From contig BRKX01000003.1 in assembly GCA_026008535.1 (NCBI GenBank), positions 58,243,001-58,307,000 on the forward strand: a DNA stretch of 64,000 nt, written 5' to 3'. The translations under genes and the position numbers were made by a program. This document shows positions 10,742 through 22,227 of the stretch, one piece after another. This stretch comes from Perilla frutescens (lineage: Eukaryota; Streptophyta; Magnoliopsida; Lamiales; Lamiaceae). The notes beneath the pieces are model-generated. The model saw only the letters and a list, made by a program, of their open reading frames with translations. It was not told where the DNA came from and ran no database searches. The stretch's first letter is position 1. Each line of letters starts with the position of its first letter.

Positions 10742-12634
10742 CTAATGCACCAGAATCTGATGAACTTGATCTTGCTCACTAATTATGATTTTGGAATCCA
10801 TGACAACGGCCGGTTCTCGGCGGCGGAGCACGATTCGCCGATCAAGAATGGCGACCGGCTGGAGTTGGAATACCCTTTTTGAAAAAGTTTCTGGAAAATC
10901 CCGAAATGGTATAATATCTTTTCTTGCCTTCTTTTTCAACATTGGTATGTGAAAAACATGATGGTATTTCGAGCCCCCGAGGAGTACTAACTCATAAGCA
11001 ACCTCTCCAATTTTTGCTAAAATCTTGTAGGGGTCTTCGTACATGGGAGGGAGCTCCATATTTTGATACAGATAGATCAAATTTCTCCTATAAGGCTCCT
11101 GTAGATTTATCGTGAGGTGTTTTATGATGATCTTCCTCAGCTGATTAATGTCTTGAACCACACCTTCACTAATTTTTTTCTTGAGCATAGCAGCATGAAA
11201 AATAGTAATCTTTGAGTTTGGTGGCCAATCAAGGCTGTATGCAACCGGACCAATTTTTCCTGAAATGGTATAGGAGTGAGAGACCAGCTTCAAACTCTTT
11301 CGAAGGTAAGCTGAATTTTGTCGATGCTGCTGATGTGCTTGTAGCTTTAGGTAAACCTTACCCCTTACTTCATACTCTCTGTTTGATTTGGATATTTCAT
11401 CATATGTCTCCATTCTGTTCTGTCTACATTGCTTAATAATACCCTCGATTTCATCTTGAGTAGTATCCACATAAGGATCAGTAGATACATAGAAACTGGA
11501 GTAGCCATAAATTGCTTGAAAATGGTTGATCTTGATAGCAGCGTGATAAGCGATATTGTACCCATGCTTTGCTGGGGTTAACCATTGGGTCCATTGCTTA
11601 GGGGTATCAGAATTCATGCACCTTAAGAATTTCTTTAAACACTGATTCAGCAGCTCTGTCTGTCCATCTGATTCTGGATGGTTGGCTGCAGCGAAGCTAG
11701 GTATAACTCCCACCACTAAATACGTGCCATGGGTCTTAACTAGATTCTCATCATCAAGCTTCATGCAAGGCCAATAAAATATCTTTGTAAGCCTTATACA
11801 ATTGTCATGTTCTCCAAAGTGACCTTCATAAGGCAAGCTGTGTATAGCAATCTTAGCCATCAAATATTTGTCATTCCCAACTTCTAACATTCCTTCATAT
11901 CTCCACCAACCATTGATGTGAGTGAAATGAGAAGAAACACTAGAATCTTTCTTTTTGGAAATGATAATTTTGTCAAAATAAAAATCTCCTTCACAGCTTG
12001 TGAATACTACCCACTTAATAGGCACTGTCATATCATCATAGTTAAGTTTAACAGGTTCACAAGCCTTGAGGGAAATTTGCACATCCTCTTTAACTACTTC
12101 AGGTCCTGGGTCATCTTCCTTGGCATTAAGGGACTGCAAATGTGCCATCTGCTCTTCTCCAGACATAACCATATAATGAATTCTATGTTTGCACTTATGC
12201 CCAGAGGTATATGATTTGCTTGTTCCCTTGAGTTTCTTAGTAATTACCTCCAAGGTGATGAGTTGGTTTCTTCTCAACTGCATACCTTGCTCCAGTTTAC
12301 CAGGGTCTAACACATTAAATGCAGCCCTCAGCTTCTCAATCACCCCACAAGGAAATCTTGATGCAGAGTAGTTCTTAGTGTAGGCTTCTTGATCAAACAA
12401 CATATGCTCTCTCATTCCCTCAGACTTATTAACATAGGCTAGATAGTCTCCTGTTCGCTTAAGTTTGTTGAATTCCACTCCTATCTCAGCTTTCTTGCCT
12501 AATTCCATAACTTGCTCCAAAGAAGTAGGAGCAGACATGTTTATAGCAACTCTCACATCATCACTAAGTCCACTTAGAAATTTTCCATGAAGTAAGATTC
12601 GGTAAAAATCCTTTGACCAAACATCAACATACAC
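10742..12634 (-). pseudogene. Fused gag-integrase open frame (630 aa) lacking RT
   Basis: This long open frame starts in the gag region (FLSGLSDDVRVAINMSAPTS). It passes a broken gag zinc-knuckle (GHKCKHRI) and then goes straight into the integrase zinc region (SLPYEGHFGEHDNCIRLTK.FYWPCMK) and core (NHPESDGQTELLNQCLKKFLRC). The C-terminal GPY/F-like tail occurs twice: GKIGPVAYSLDWPPNSK...HAAMLKKK and AKIGEVAYELVLLGGSK...HIPMLKKK. Protease, reverse transcriptase and RNase H, normally about 800-900 residues between gag and integrase, are absent. The first ATG is not a natural gene start, because gag continues upstream to 13208. No active function is likely. Confidence 0.75.
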
Positions 12635-13208
12635 CCCTTCAATTCCTCAAACCTACCGACATAATCCATGTAGTCACCTGTGTGCTTTAATTGGTTAAAC
12701 TCTTCTACTATCTTAGCTTCTCTAAGATCTTCAAACCTGGCAGATATCACTTCCATAAATTGTTTCCAGTTAAGCAACACAAATTTGGAACTGACATTTT
12801 GATACCATGAAGCTGCTTTCCCTTCAAAATACATAGAAGCTAAACAATTCTTTGTTCATCAAGAATATTAGGCACCACTTTGAAATATTCATTGCACTTT
12901 AACATCCAAGCTCTAGGGTTGAATCCATCAAATTTGGGAAATTCATGCTTGGGCAGAGAACTAATTACCTGACTACCAAAACCATAAACAGGTGGTGGGT
13001 CTCCAAGGATTGGGTCATCATCTGCCATTTCCTTTCTTTTACTGCCATTCATCAGCTGCAATTTCATATCAGCGAGAGTGTTGAGAAGTTGTTCGAATAT
13101 CTCATTAATATCCATTTTAATTTCTGCAACTTCTCTTTTCTGTATTTCTTTCTGAAGTAATGTATTTTGTCCCTCTTGCAGCTCATTAAGATGAGTCCCA
13201 TCTGCCAT
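12574..13208 (-). pseudogene. Gypsy gag, N-terminal part
   Basis: The likely start is the ATG at 13208 (MADGTHLNELQEGQN), shortly after the PBS. A coiled stretch precedes the classic gag motif LPKHEFPKFDGFNPRAWMLK (the usual 'KL..P.FDG.NP..W' core). A stop after DEQRIV at about 12840 is followed in frame by LASMYFEGKAASWYQN...FEDLREAKIVEEFNQLKHTG. Gag forms the particle in which reverse transcription takes place. This copy is broken by the stop and a frame change near 12600. Confidence 0.75.
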
Positions 13209-13220
13209 GGCTGAGGATAG

Positions 13221-13238
13221 GTGGCTCTGGATACCAAA
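13221..13238 (-). other. Primer binding site (tRNA-Met type)
   Basis: The minus strand reads TTTGGTATCCAGAGCCAC directly after the 5' LTR. It differs from the usual plant initiator tRNA-Met PBS TGGTATCAGAGC by one extra base. Confidence 0.75.
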
Positions 13239-13824
13239 TGTTATGATCTCAGTTTTTTTTATATTTTTCTTAGTCATTTTTGTATGATTTTACGGGTATT
13301 TGTAAATAACACAAGGGTATGTAATAAAGTTGGAGTCTTTGTAGTATGTAGAAAGAAATGGAAGAAAGATTTAGAAAGAAAGGGAGAGAATATTGCAGAG
13401 AGAAAGCGGCGAGAATGAGAAGAATTTGAGGGAGGAATTTTAGGTTAATTCTTTCTTACCCATGATACAAAAAACTTGGCAATTTAAGTAATACAACTTG
13501 GGACCACTTAGGGTTCCCTTCTTAGGGAATTAAAACAGCAACAGTAACTTGGGCTATTACATAATTTAACTAAAGATAATTAGAGCCCATAATAATATAG
13601 AACCCAACTCTTTTTTCTTGCTGGTAGAAGACTCGATCCAAATTTCCTCTCAAATCTACCTTCAATTCCCAAATGATTGATTCCTAAAAAATCGAACCTT
13701 GACTTCCTCCTCTTCTGCGATCAACTTTGCCCCAATCTCTTCCGCCGCAGTTAGATCCTCCTCCGTCGACACTTCTGGCAATCCCCTTCCAAACTCAGAC
13801 ATTCTCAATATCATGTTCACAATA
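13239..13824 (-). repeat. 5' LTR of the gypsy derivative
   Basis: 586 bp, paired with 9753-10350. The two differ by scattered substitutions and small indels, so the insertion is not recent. Confidence 0.85.
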
Positions 13825-13829
13825 ACTGC

Positions 13830-14460
13830 TACTAAAGTACGCACTTTCGGGTAAACCCCGCCCCTGTGTAATAGCCTGCTGCGCACTGGGTAAACCCTGT
13901 CACCGTGTAATAGCCTGATGCGTACTGGGTAAACCTTACTCCTGTGTAATAGCATGTAAACCACGCAGCTGCTACCAAACTACCAAAGTGCGTACTTCTA
14001 GGTAAACCCCGTCCCTGTGTAATAGCCTACAAACCACACAGCCGCTATTGTGTAATAAACACCGCCCCTATGTAATGGCTTGCAAACCATGCAACAGCTA
14101 CTGTGTAATAGCCTACAAACCACGCGGGGGAGTAGTGCGTACTGGGTAAACCCCGCCCATGTAATAGGCTACAAACCACGCAGGGGAGTGCGCAGGGGAG
14201 GTAAACTGTGTAATAGCCTACAAACCACGCAGGGAAGTGGTGCACACTGGGTAAACCTCGCCCCTGTGTGGTGTGTAGTAGCCTGTAAACCACACAGGGG
14301 AGGTAAACTGTGTAATAGCCTACAAACCACGCAGGGAAGTGGTGCGTCGCACTGGGTAAATCCCGCTCATGTGTAAACCATACAAGGAAGGTAAACCACA
14401 CTTGGCAAGTCAGACTCCCCTGTGTAATAGCTTGCAAACCATACAGGAGAGGTAAACCAC
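13830..14460 (-). repeat. Irregular minisatellite in the SINE body
   Basis: Blocks GGGTAAACCCCGCCC, TGTGTAATAGCCT and CAAACCACGCA recur about ten times in variable order with units of roughly 40-70 bp. The same blocks occur once in degenerate form at 9670-9752, left of the inserted gypsy element. That shows the array was one unit before the insertion. Confidence 0.7.
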
Positions 14461-14572
14461 ATTTGGCAGGTTAGGTGTGATAGACCCACACCTAGTGTAT
14501 TGGTGGTGGGATTCAAATTTGATACATTTGGCCTCAAGATAACACCACTCCACCACTAGACCATCCCCAAGG

Positions 14573-15278
14573 AGACCGATATATCATTTTCTTGATAATA
14601 TTATTTATAGACAATATATTAATTAAATAGTATTATATGACACATGCACATATATTAGGAGTTTTATCAATTATGAATGCAGAACATACATTATTTATCA
14701 ATACACTAGTTATTTTTTATGATTTTAAAATATCATGTATTTTTTTTCTTTTAATTGTTTAATTTCCAATAAATTATTTATTGAATTTAATAGATAATTG
14801 ATAAATAAAATTTTATTGAAAATTAATATAAAATAACTAAACTAAGTTAAAAAATATACATGATTTTTTTAGTTTTAGATTGACAGGGAACAGTTTTTTC
14901 TAACACTGTTTTCGGATTAGTCTACACAAGCAAGATTTTCTCATAATCTAGCTACCCATGAGTATTGAATTTATACATATATCTTCCTAGAAGAAGGAAA
15001 AAAAAAGAGGGAGAGAGATGTTCAAACATGAAAGTCATAAATCGTCTTTCATAGATCCATGTGTTTGGTTGGTTTCTATTCAATCACATTCTAATGGATC
15101 AATAACCATATTCCAAGAGAAAAAGTTATTAACTTTTTCGAACGTAACGCTTATGAATAATTCTAAAATATAAGTTGGAGCCATTGAGTTTGGAAATTTA
15201 ATGCGCGTGACAGGAAAAAATAGAAAAACCCAACAAAAAACATCACAATAAAGCATAAGCATGAGCTACACAATATAT
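14573..15278. other. AT-rich noncoding stretch
   Basis: No gene or recognisable element between the SINE head and the LTR nest. Confidence 0.5.
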
Positions 15279-15292
15279 TGGTGGTTCCAAAT

Positions 15293-17741
15293 TGTGATAC
15301 CCCGACCCTTTTTGCTAAATTATAAAATATAATTTTGTTAAATGATTTTTGAATTAATATTATTTGAATATTAATTATGATGGTTTTCCCACTCGAGCCG
15401 ATACATCATAGCACGGTAATATTATACTAAGTGTATATTACACATTGATTTTTAATGCTAAAATGTCGAGTTATATGATAATGATCGAAATGCAATTAAA
15501 GTTGATTTTATTTTTGGCATACCTTGAACACCCAAACGCTGAGTTGGTCGGGGGTCTCGAAATGCTTTTTTGGTGTATGTATTAAATGTGTTTTGAAAAT
15601 TTAAGTTATGTTTAAATTAGAAAGTTAAATGGAGTTGGAAATGTCCTTCGAAAAATAACAATAGATTGAGTCTGCAATGCGGCCAACAAACTCGACCGTT
15701 TGTGTCGTGTGATGCAGCTTCAGAGATGCATTTTTCTTCGTCTCTTACGCGACCATCAAGCGCGGGTGGTATCGAGTCGCACCTCGCAGTGAAGCCGAGA
15801 CGCGACTGTGAGATGCGATCTCCTCCAAGTCGCGTGTCGAGCAGTCTGCAACGCGACCTTAAGATGCGACATTTTGAGTCGCGTGTCTCCACTTCGGGGA
15901 GCCATTTTTCTTCAGCTTGAACGCGGCCCCCTTAGGTCGCGCCTCGCTTCGGGATTTCCTTTTTAAACACTTCTCTTCACTCATTCATCTTCATTTCTTC
16001 ATACACTTTGGCGATTTTTCTTCCGAATTCTCTCAAGGAAATCTTTAAGTTCTTGGGGTGGATTCTCTCATCATCACCCATCAACCAAGGTAACTTCATA
16101 TCATCTTCCTCTTGTTGATTAAACACCATTTCTTATTGATTTGAATTAAGGGTTATATCTAAAAACTTAGGGTTTTCGATTTTATTGATCCTCTTGCTTT
16201 GATATCTCGAACATATGGTTTATTTACTTCATTGAAACTATATGTGTAGTTATATAGAAATTCATATGGTTCTTTGTTGCTAGGGTTTGGATATTTTGCC
16301 CTAATTTTCCCTTGATATGTTGGTAGTTGGTTGGAGGTGTTGTGATGGTTGTATGTATTTGATTTTCATGTAGATTGTAGCCCTATGATGGAGGTACATG
16401 TATTGGGAATTATGAGTTTAAAAGATTTAAATTGAGACATGTCCATGTGGTTTAAATGGGTGCATGTAACGTGCTCGGTCAAATGCCTCAAAGAGTTTTA
16501 ATGTGTATTTTGAGTCTAAAATCATAGTATGAACTTGTATATCCATGATTGTGTATATGGATATGTATGAAAACCTTAAAGTAGCATATAGAACGTGTTT
16601 GGTTAAAATTATAGCATAATTGTATAACTCGACATCTAAAATGAATGAGGGGATTTAAAGGTGATAGGTGACGTATTATGGTTCGAGGACGACGACTTGT
16701 GCACGACAAAGAAGTATTTCAAGGGTAGAGAGGCTTTCGAAAGCGTCTCATAAGGTGGGGTTACTCTAAACTGTAAACACGTGTAAAGTTATAGTTACTG
16801 TTGTGCTTTGATTGTATGAGTATGCAGGGTCTTCAGGCCAATTATATGAATGAGACCCTTCGGGGCAATACAGAGATCCTTTAGGATTGATAAAGAGGTC
16901 CTACGGGATCGATATAGACTTGTTAATGTCCTCCCTCGGGGATAATAAACCTGTGGACATCCCTACAGAGCTAAGACGTTCATTAACAGGGGTATCATGA
17001 TGTTTGGACCCTAGGGGGTTGAGGCTAGTTTCCACAATGTAAAGAAATTTCCATATGTTATATTTTCACTTGTGCAATTATCTATAACTGTTTACAGTGT
17101 TTCTCTACTAAGTATGTTGTTAAATACTCACCCAATTAATTTAATGAATTTCAAGTTGAGGAGTTGGAGCTCGAGTAAGAGCGTTGTGAACACAAGAGAA
17201 CCCCCACAAGCTTGTGTTTACTTTTGCATGTTTTTTTTTAAAATACTCATATTATTATTATTTCATTGATCACTCTTCTTTTGTTTTATGATCAATGATC
17301 ATTGGGGATGGGACTAGCCCGATTTTGTAGTCATGATGTATTTAACTTGATATATTATGTAAACATTTTAAAGGCGGGTCATTCGATCTTGGAGCCTTCT
17401 ACGTGCAAATATATATCGTTGAACCCATAAATTATGACGGCTAAATTAGGATATTAGACGGACGGGTTGTGTAAAATCTAAGAGCCCGATAGGTTAGATG
17501 ATTGTACGAATGATGTGGATGGGCTTATACGATGCTTCTACTTAATGCTATGTTGTGTGACAAAATAGATCCGATAGGTTGAATATTATAATTGTGAAAA
17601 TTTATAATGAGAATTATGATGTCATACACTATCATGTTATTTGACCTTAGCTTCCGCTCAATTTAATATAAGCACACAAATGTAAGTAAGTAAATTGTAT
17701 GATAAGTGACGTGGCCAAACGGAGTAGTTTGGGACGTTACA
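15293..17741 (+). mobile_element. Solo LTR, 2449 bp, Tekay/Del-like, TSD CAAAT
   Basis: Bounded by TGTGATACCCCGACC and TTTGGGACGTTACA and flanked by perfect CAAAT repeats (15288-15292 and 17742-17746). The ends resemble Tekay/Del chromovirus LTRs. No gag or pol lies inside, so it is a recombination remnant. A block at about 15675-15940 is rich in CGCG (GTCGCG, ACGCGAC). It is followed by a pyrimidine-rich leader-like region (15960-16040) that may contain the transcription start. Confidence 0.85.
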
Positions 17742-18691
17742 CAAATAATTAATCAAGTGTTTAGATGGGTGAATAAACATGCGCACTCCAAAAAATACTT
17801 AACAAATTTTCACGGAATAAAAGAGCCCAACAGCAAGTCAACCGATTTTATTAGCAAGCAAGGTAGACAAATAAAGCGAGTAGGCTTAGCTGGTCTAAGG
17901 GACATGATTGATTTTATTAGAAAATGGATTTAAAACACATATAATTATAAGAGAAATTGAATATAGCAGGTAAGCAAAATAGAACACCAGAATTAGAGGT
18001 TCGAATTGAAAGATTCTACGTCCTCTCTTCTTCCAAAGCTGGAAGAGATCAATCACTATGCTTTCGGAGAACAACTCGGATCACACGCTGATCAAGTGCT
18101 ACTCACACTTACAACTCAGTGAACTCACACACTAAATAGATATTGTTGGGGTTTTAACTATCTTTTAAGTATGACACCTTCAACTCACACTCTTTTAAGG
18201 TGAGATGCTATTGGTAGAATGTTTGAATTACTTGAAGGCTCTTAGAATGCTTGATTTTTTGTAACTATTCAAATGAGCATGAAGTCCCCCTTTTATAGGG
18301 GAGAATTCAAATCATCCATTCGAATCGTTCTTTTATCTTTATCTTTACAGCCTTATCACGGGTCATTTTTTAGGTGTTCTCCGATTGGTTCTCATCTGGC
18401 ACAATTTGTATTAATTCTTCTTCTTTAGTCTTCATGCGCTTTGTTTTCTAGCTTCGACTTTCTGATCTTCAATATTTTTCCTAAAATGGACATATGTTCC
18501 AGATCATTTATCGATCCTTGTTTTGTCTTTTAACTCAATTTTGAGCAAGACTCTAAAATTTTCTCATTTGTCTTTTGTATATTGTCAGAACGAATGGAAC
18601 TCAGCTACCACTAACTCTGAATTAGGTAAGGTTGGGTTCTTTGCACTCTGATCTTCAGCTGATCGATCAGGTAAAGTATAGCCTTCATCTT

Positions 18692-19214
18692 TGTGGTGAT
18701 ATAGGCCCAACTGTGCTAATGGGCTTATTTTTAACAAGGCCCATTTTCTTATGGCAACTCTCGGCCCAGAAGTCCAAGACCCGGCCCAACTCCTTGAAGC
18801 CCTACTTATACAATGCTGATGTATTGTTCTCACACACTAACTCATTCTCAGTGCGTGTTCTAGAGAGCTCTTCATCTTCTCGAGTGAAATCTGTGAGATT
18901 TGTGTAGTTTCTGTATATCTCTTGATTTATGTATAGTTTGAGGGTTTCTAGATTGACTATCTTGGTGGATCATTCGTAAGGGTTGGTTAGGGTTCGGCTA
19001 GGGTTTCTTCTTCTTGGTCAGTGAAGGCCCCAGTAGTTAGGGTTCTTGGTCGCCATTTTTACCCTGTGGTTCTTGTGTGATATTGTTTGTAATCTTCAGC
19101 CTTTCCTTTGTGGAATGAGACTGAGCCAATCAATATACCTTCTCTGTTATTCTTTGGGCTTAATCGGTTGTAATTAGGAAATGGCTTTTGAGGCAGTCTA
19201 CTCGATACCCAATA
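18692..19214 (+). repeat. 5' LTR of the copia element
   Basis: 523 bp, TGTGGTGATATAGG ... GATACCCAATA. The matching 3' copy ends CCCAACA. Confidence 0.9.
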
Positions 19215-19215
19215 G

Positions 19216-19229
19216 TGGTATCAGAGAGG
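19216..19229 (+). other. Primer binding site (tRNA-Met)
   Basis: TGGTATCAGAGAGG one base after the 5' LTR, the standard initiator tRNA-Met PBS of plant copia elements. Confidence 0.85.
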
Positions 19230-19782
19230 GTTAGACTTACCTCTGAAGCCCCTGCAACTAAGGCCTTGTCGTTGCGTTCACATACGCGGAAAGTAGGTCG
19301 GAGTACCCTCTTCTAGGGCTGCGCTCTGGTAAAGCAGCTTGATCATCTCTTCTATAAATTTCTAGTGCCGTCTGTGAGCGGCTATAGGCTTGGACTTCTG
19401 GTAGATTAGGGTATCTGTGATTCTTGGTATGTGTGGTCATCTCCGCTGCTATCTATGTGTTTCTGGTACTTAATTCTGAAGCCTGCCTGTGATTTGTGTT
19501 GTGTTGGGTCAATTTTTCACTTTCTGCAATTATTTTTCTTGGAGTGAGGTTTGTAAAACCTCTGCTGAGTTCGTGTGAACTCAAAGAAATTGAATATTTC
19601 TTGATACTTGGCTATGACTGAGTGTTGACCCCCTGCGTCCTTGATAAATCGAGTGATTGTGAATTGAGAAATCCACTCTATCGTATGTAGTCGAGTATCT
19701 CTGTGATTTGTCTTGTTTTCTTTATTTTGGTATTTTTCTCAAGCTTCTGTGCATTTTTGTGGTCTAAGTTGTCTTCTGAATC

Positions 19783-20706
19783 ATGGCTAATAATTCTGTT
19801 AATGCTCCTTATGACTTGGCTGTGTTCAATGGTAAAGGTGATTTCAATATCTAGAAACAGAAAATGAAGTGTGTGTTAATTCAACAACATGTGTTTAAAG
19901 TTGTTGATCTATCTTACCAAAATGGAACCACTGATGCTAAAAAGGCAGAGATGAATGAATTAGCTTATTCTACCTTAATCTTGAATTTGAGTGATTCTGT
20001 GATTAGGAAAATTGGATCCATTGATTCAACTAAAAATGATTCTGCTAAAATTCTGTGAGAAATTCTTGATCAAGTTTATACAGAAGTTTCCTTGCCTGGA
20101 AGGATGTTTTTGCTTGATAGGTTCATTAATTTCAAACTTGATCTAAGGAAAGACATTGATGAAAATCTGGATATGTTTAATAAACTAATTCTGGATCTGA
20201 AGCTTTCTGGTGACAAATATATTGATGATTATACTCCTTTTGTATTGTTAAATTCCATACTTGAAGAGTTTAATGATGTTAAATCTGCCATTAAGTATGG
20301 CAGAGATGATTTGTCTCTTGATGTTGTGATAAATGCTCTTAAGGGTAAAGAAATGGATTTGAAACAAGAGGGAAATAATTTTGGGCAAAAGGCTATGTTT
20401 ATCAGAGGCAAGGGAAAAGAAAAAGGCAAATCTGAGGGTAAAAATAAGAAGAAAAAGAAGGAAAAGAAAAATGAGAAAGAGAAATCTAAGTCTAAAACCA
20501 ATAAGAAGTCTAGGAAGAATGTTGAGGGTAGTGCAAATAATGCTACTGAGGGAAATATGGGTAAGTGTTATATGGTGCATAATGGCTGCTGTGTGCAATC
20601 CTCTGTGAATTCTGTAACTGGTTCTCTGGAATCAAATAAATGGCTTTTAGACTCTGGATGTTCTATTAACATTTCTCCAAACAGACACCTATTTTTTTTC
20701 TTATAA
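19783..20706 (+). pseudogene. Copia gag and protease start
   Basis: The likely start is ATG 19783 (MANNSVNAPYDLAVFNGKGDFNI). In-frame stops TAG at 19852 and TGA at 20056 replace the Trp expected in 'W.QKM' and 'LWEIL'. The gag core runs DQVYTEVSLPGR, LLDRFINFKLD, NKLILDLKLSGD. Where most copia gags have a CCHC knuckle, this one has a Lys-rich run (about 20400-20520) and no CX2CX4HX4C. The aspartic protease motif WLLDSGCSINIS follows. A frameshift at a T run near 20689-20698 then breaks the frame. Confidence 0.85.
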
Positions 20707-21151
20707 ACCTGTGCAAAATTGATATGCTCTTATGGCTGATGACATGAAAAGAGAAGTTTTGGGGATTGGAAATATATATTTAAGGTTCTTTGAGAACTGT
20801 ACTTATGTGTTAAAAAATGTCAGGCATATTCCTAGGGTAGGTCATAACTTGATGTTATGTGGTGCTCTTGAAAGAGATGGGTTAACTGGTGTTTGGGGTA
20901 ATGGTGTGATGTCAATCATGAAAAACTCCAATGTTTTATTCTCTGCAGACAAACTGGGTGATTTATATGTGTGTTATACCATCCCTCTCTCTTCTGCAAA
21001 TACTGTCAAGCATGATAATTCTGTGTTGTGGCACAATAAACTAGGACACATCTCTGAAAAGGGTTTGAAAATTCTATCCCAAAATGGTTATTTACAATCT
21101 GATGTGATCTCTGAATTGCCATTTTGTGATACCTATGTTCTGGAAAAATAA
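20707..21151 (+). pseudogene. Copia protease to GAG-pre-integrase segment
   Basis: It continues after the frameshift with NVRHIPRVGHNLMLCGALERDG, then the GAG-pre-integrase zinc-binding segment VLWHNKLGHISEKGLKILSQ. The stop TAA at 21149 follows VLEK, where relatives have Gln (GKQ), consistent with CAA to TAA. Confidence 0.8.
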
Positions 21152-21169
21152 TATAAACTCCAATTTCCT

Positions 21170-21958
21170 TTGAGCCCCCCCTCATATGTGCCTAAAAGTA
21201 AATATATACTTGAGTATGTGCATGATGATGTATGGGGACCTGCTAGTACTCTCACCCATGGTGGGAAGAGGTTTTTCTTGTCTGTAATAGATGATTACTC
21301 CAGGAAAGTTTAGGTGTTCTTAATGATTAACAAATCTGATGTTTTTGATAAGTTTAAAAACTGGAAAACTTTCATTGAAACCCAAACTAACAGGAAAATC
21401 AAAACCATAAGAACTGACAATGGTCTTGAATACTGCAATGTCCAATTTGATCAGTTGTGTGCTAATCATGGGATTAAGAGACATAAAACTGTTCCCTATA
21501 CACCCCAACAAAATAGGGTGGCTGAAAGAATGAATAGGACTCTTCTAGACAAAGTTAGAAGTATGAGAACTATGTCTAGATTGTCTAAGAAATTTTATGG
21601 TGAAGCTCTTTGTACAACTGCTTATCTTGTGAATAGATCCCCATCTGTCCCTCTAAATGGCAAGTGTCCTAAATTTGTGTTCTTAAATAAACATGTGGAT
21701 CTTTCTAATTTAAGAGTGTTTGGATGCTCTGCCTTTATGCATCAGAAAACTGATAAATTAGAACCAAGAGCTAGAAAATGTGTGTTCTTGGGGTATCCTG
21801 AAGGGGTTAAAGGCTATAGATTGTGGGTTAGAGATGAACCTGGATTCAAAACTGTAATTAGTAGAGATGTTATATTCAATGAGTTTAAATTTCCATGTTT
21901 ATCTTCTGTTTCTAATGTGAACAAACCCCTTTCAACTTCTGAATCTAATGATGCTTAG
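21170..21958 (+). pseudogene. Copia integrase
   Basis: The catalytic core is visible: first Asp in YVHDDVWGPAS, second in RTDNGLEYCN, Glu in PQQNRVAERMNRTLLDK. It also has VNRSPSVPLN and LRVFGCSAFMH, typical of the integrase C-terminal part. A TAG at 21311 interrupts SRKV-VF, where relatives have Trp. Another TAG ends the frame at 21956; acidic linker coding continues to about 22200. Confidence 0.85.
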
Positions 21959-22227
21959 TTTGAGGTAGAGTCTCAGTTTTTAGTCACTCAACATGTTCCT
22001 TTATCTGCTGTGATGAATGAATCTGTTGAAACTGAACATGAGCTTGTAAACCAAAATGAACAAATGCATGAAGAAACTGAGCATGAGTCTGCTTCTGAAT
22101 CTGATGAGCATGCTACTGAAACTGTAAATGTTGACTTGAGAAACTATCAGCTAACTAGAGATAGGGGAAAAGAAACATTGTAAAGCCTGTTAGATTTGTA
22201 AGACATTCTTCTGAATTTGAATCTTGC

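Larger units (their letters stand above)
9753..13824 (-). mobile_element. Ty3/gypsy LTR retrotransposon, internal-deletion derivative
   Basis: Two LTRs (9753-10350 and 13239-13824) share about 590 bp. They run TG...CA (minus strand TGTTGTGAACATG ... GATCATAACA; the outer end at 13824 is mutated). Flanks are ACCGC (9748-9752) and ACTGC (13825-13829), a 5-bp TSD with one mismatch. The minus-strand order is 5' LTR, PBS, gag, integrase, chromodomain-like tail, PPT, 3' LTR. Protease, reverse transcriptase and RNase H are missing. At 4.07 kb it cannot move by itself. It landed inside the repeated body of a SINE. Confidence 0.85.
9650..14572 (-). mobile_element. tRNA-type SINE with expanded 3' body, split by a gypsy element
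   Basis: Read on the minus strand, the head at 14572-14477 begins CCTTGGGGATGGTCTAGTGG, with an A box (TGGTCTAGTGG) and a degenerate B box (ATTTGAATCCC). This matches the head of the SINE at 26110-26225. The body then repeats blocks such as TGGTTTGCAGGCTATTACAC, GGGGCGGGGTTTACCC and AGTGCGCAC. Left of the inserted gypsy element it resumes and ends in GGTTGCGGGTTACCACG plus an A-rich tail (the T tract at 9650-9667). Without the insertion the SINE is about 850 bp. No convincing target duplication was found. Confidence 0.65.

Noticed and set aside
10430..10882. Plus-strand 150-residue protein
   Set aside because: It is the antisense of the gypsy integrase tail.
14045..14437. Repeat protein rich in WF/YTV
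   Set aside because: It is a translation of the SINE-body minisatellite.
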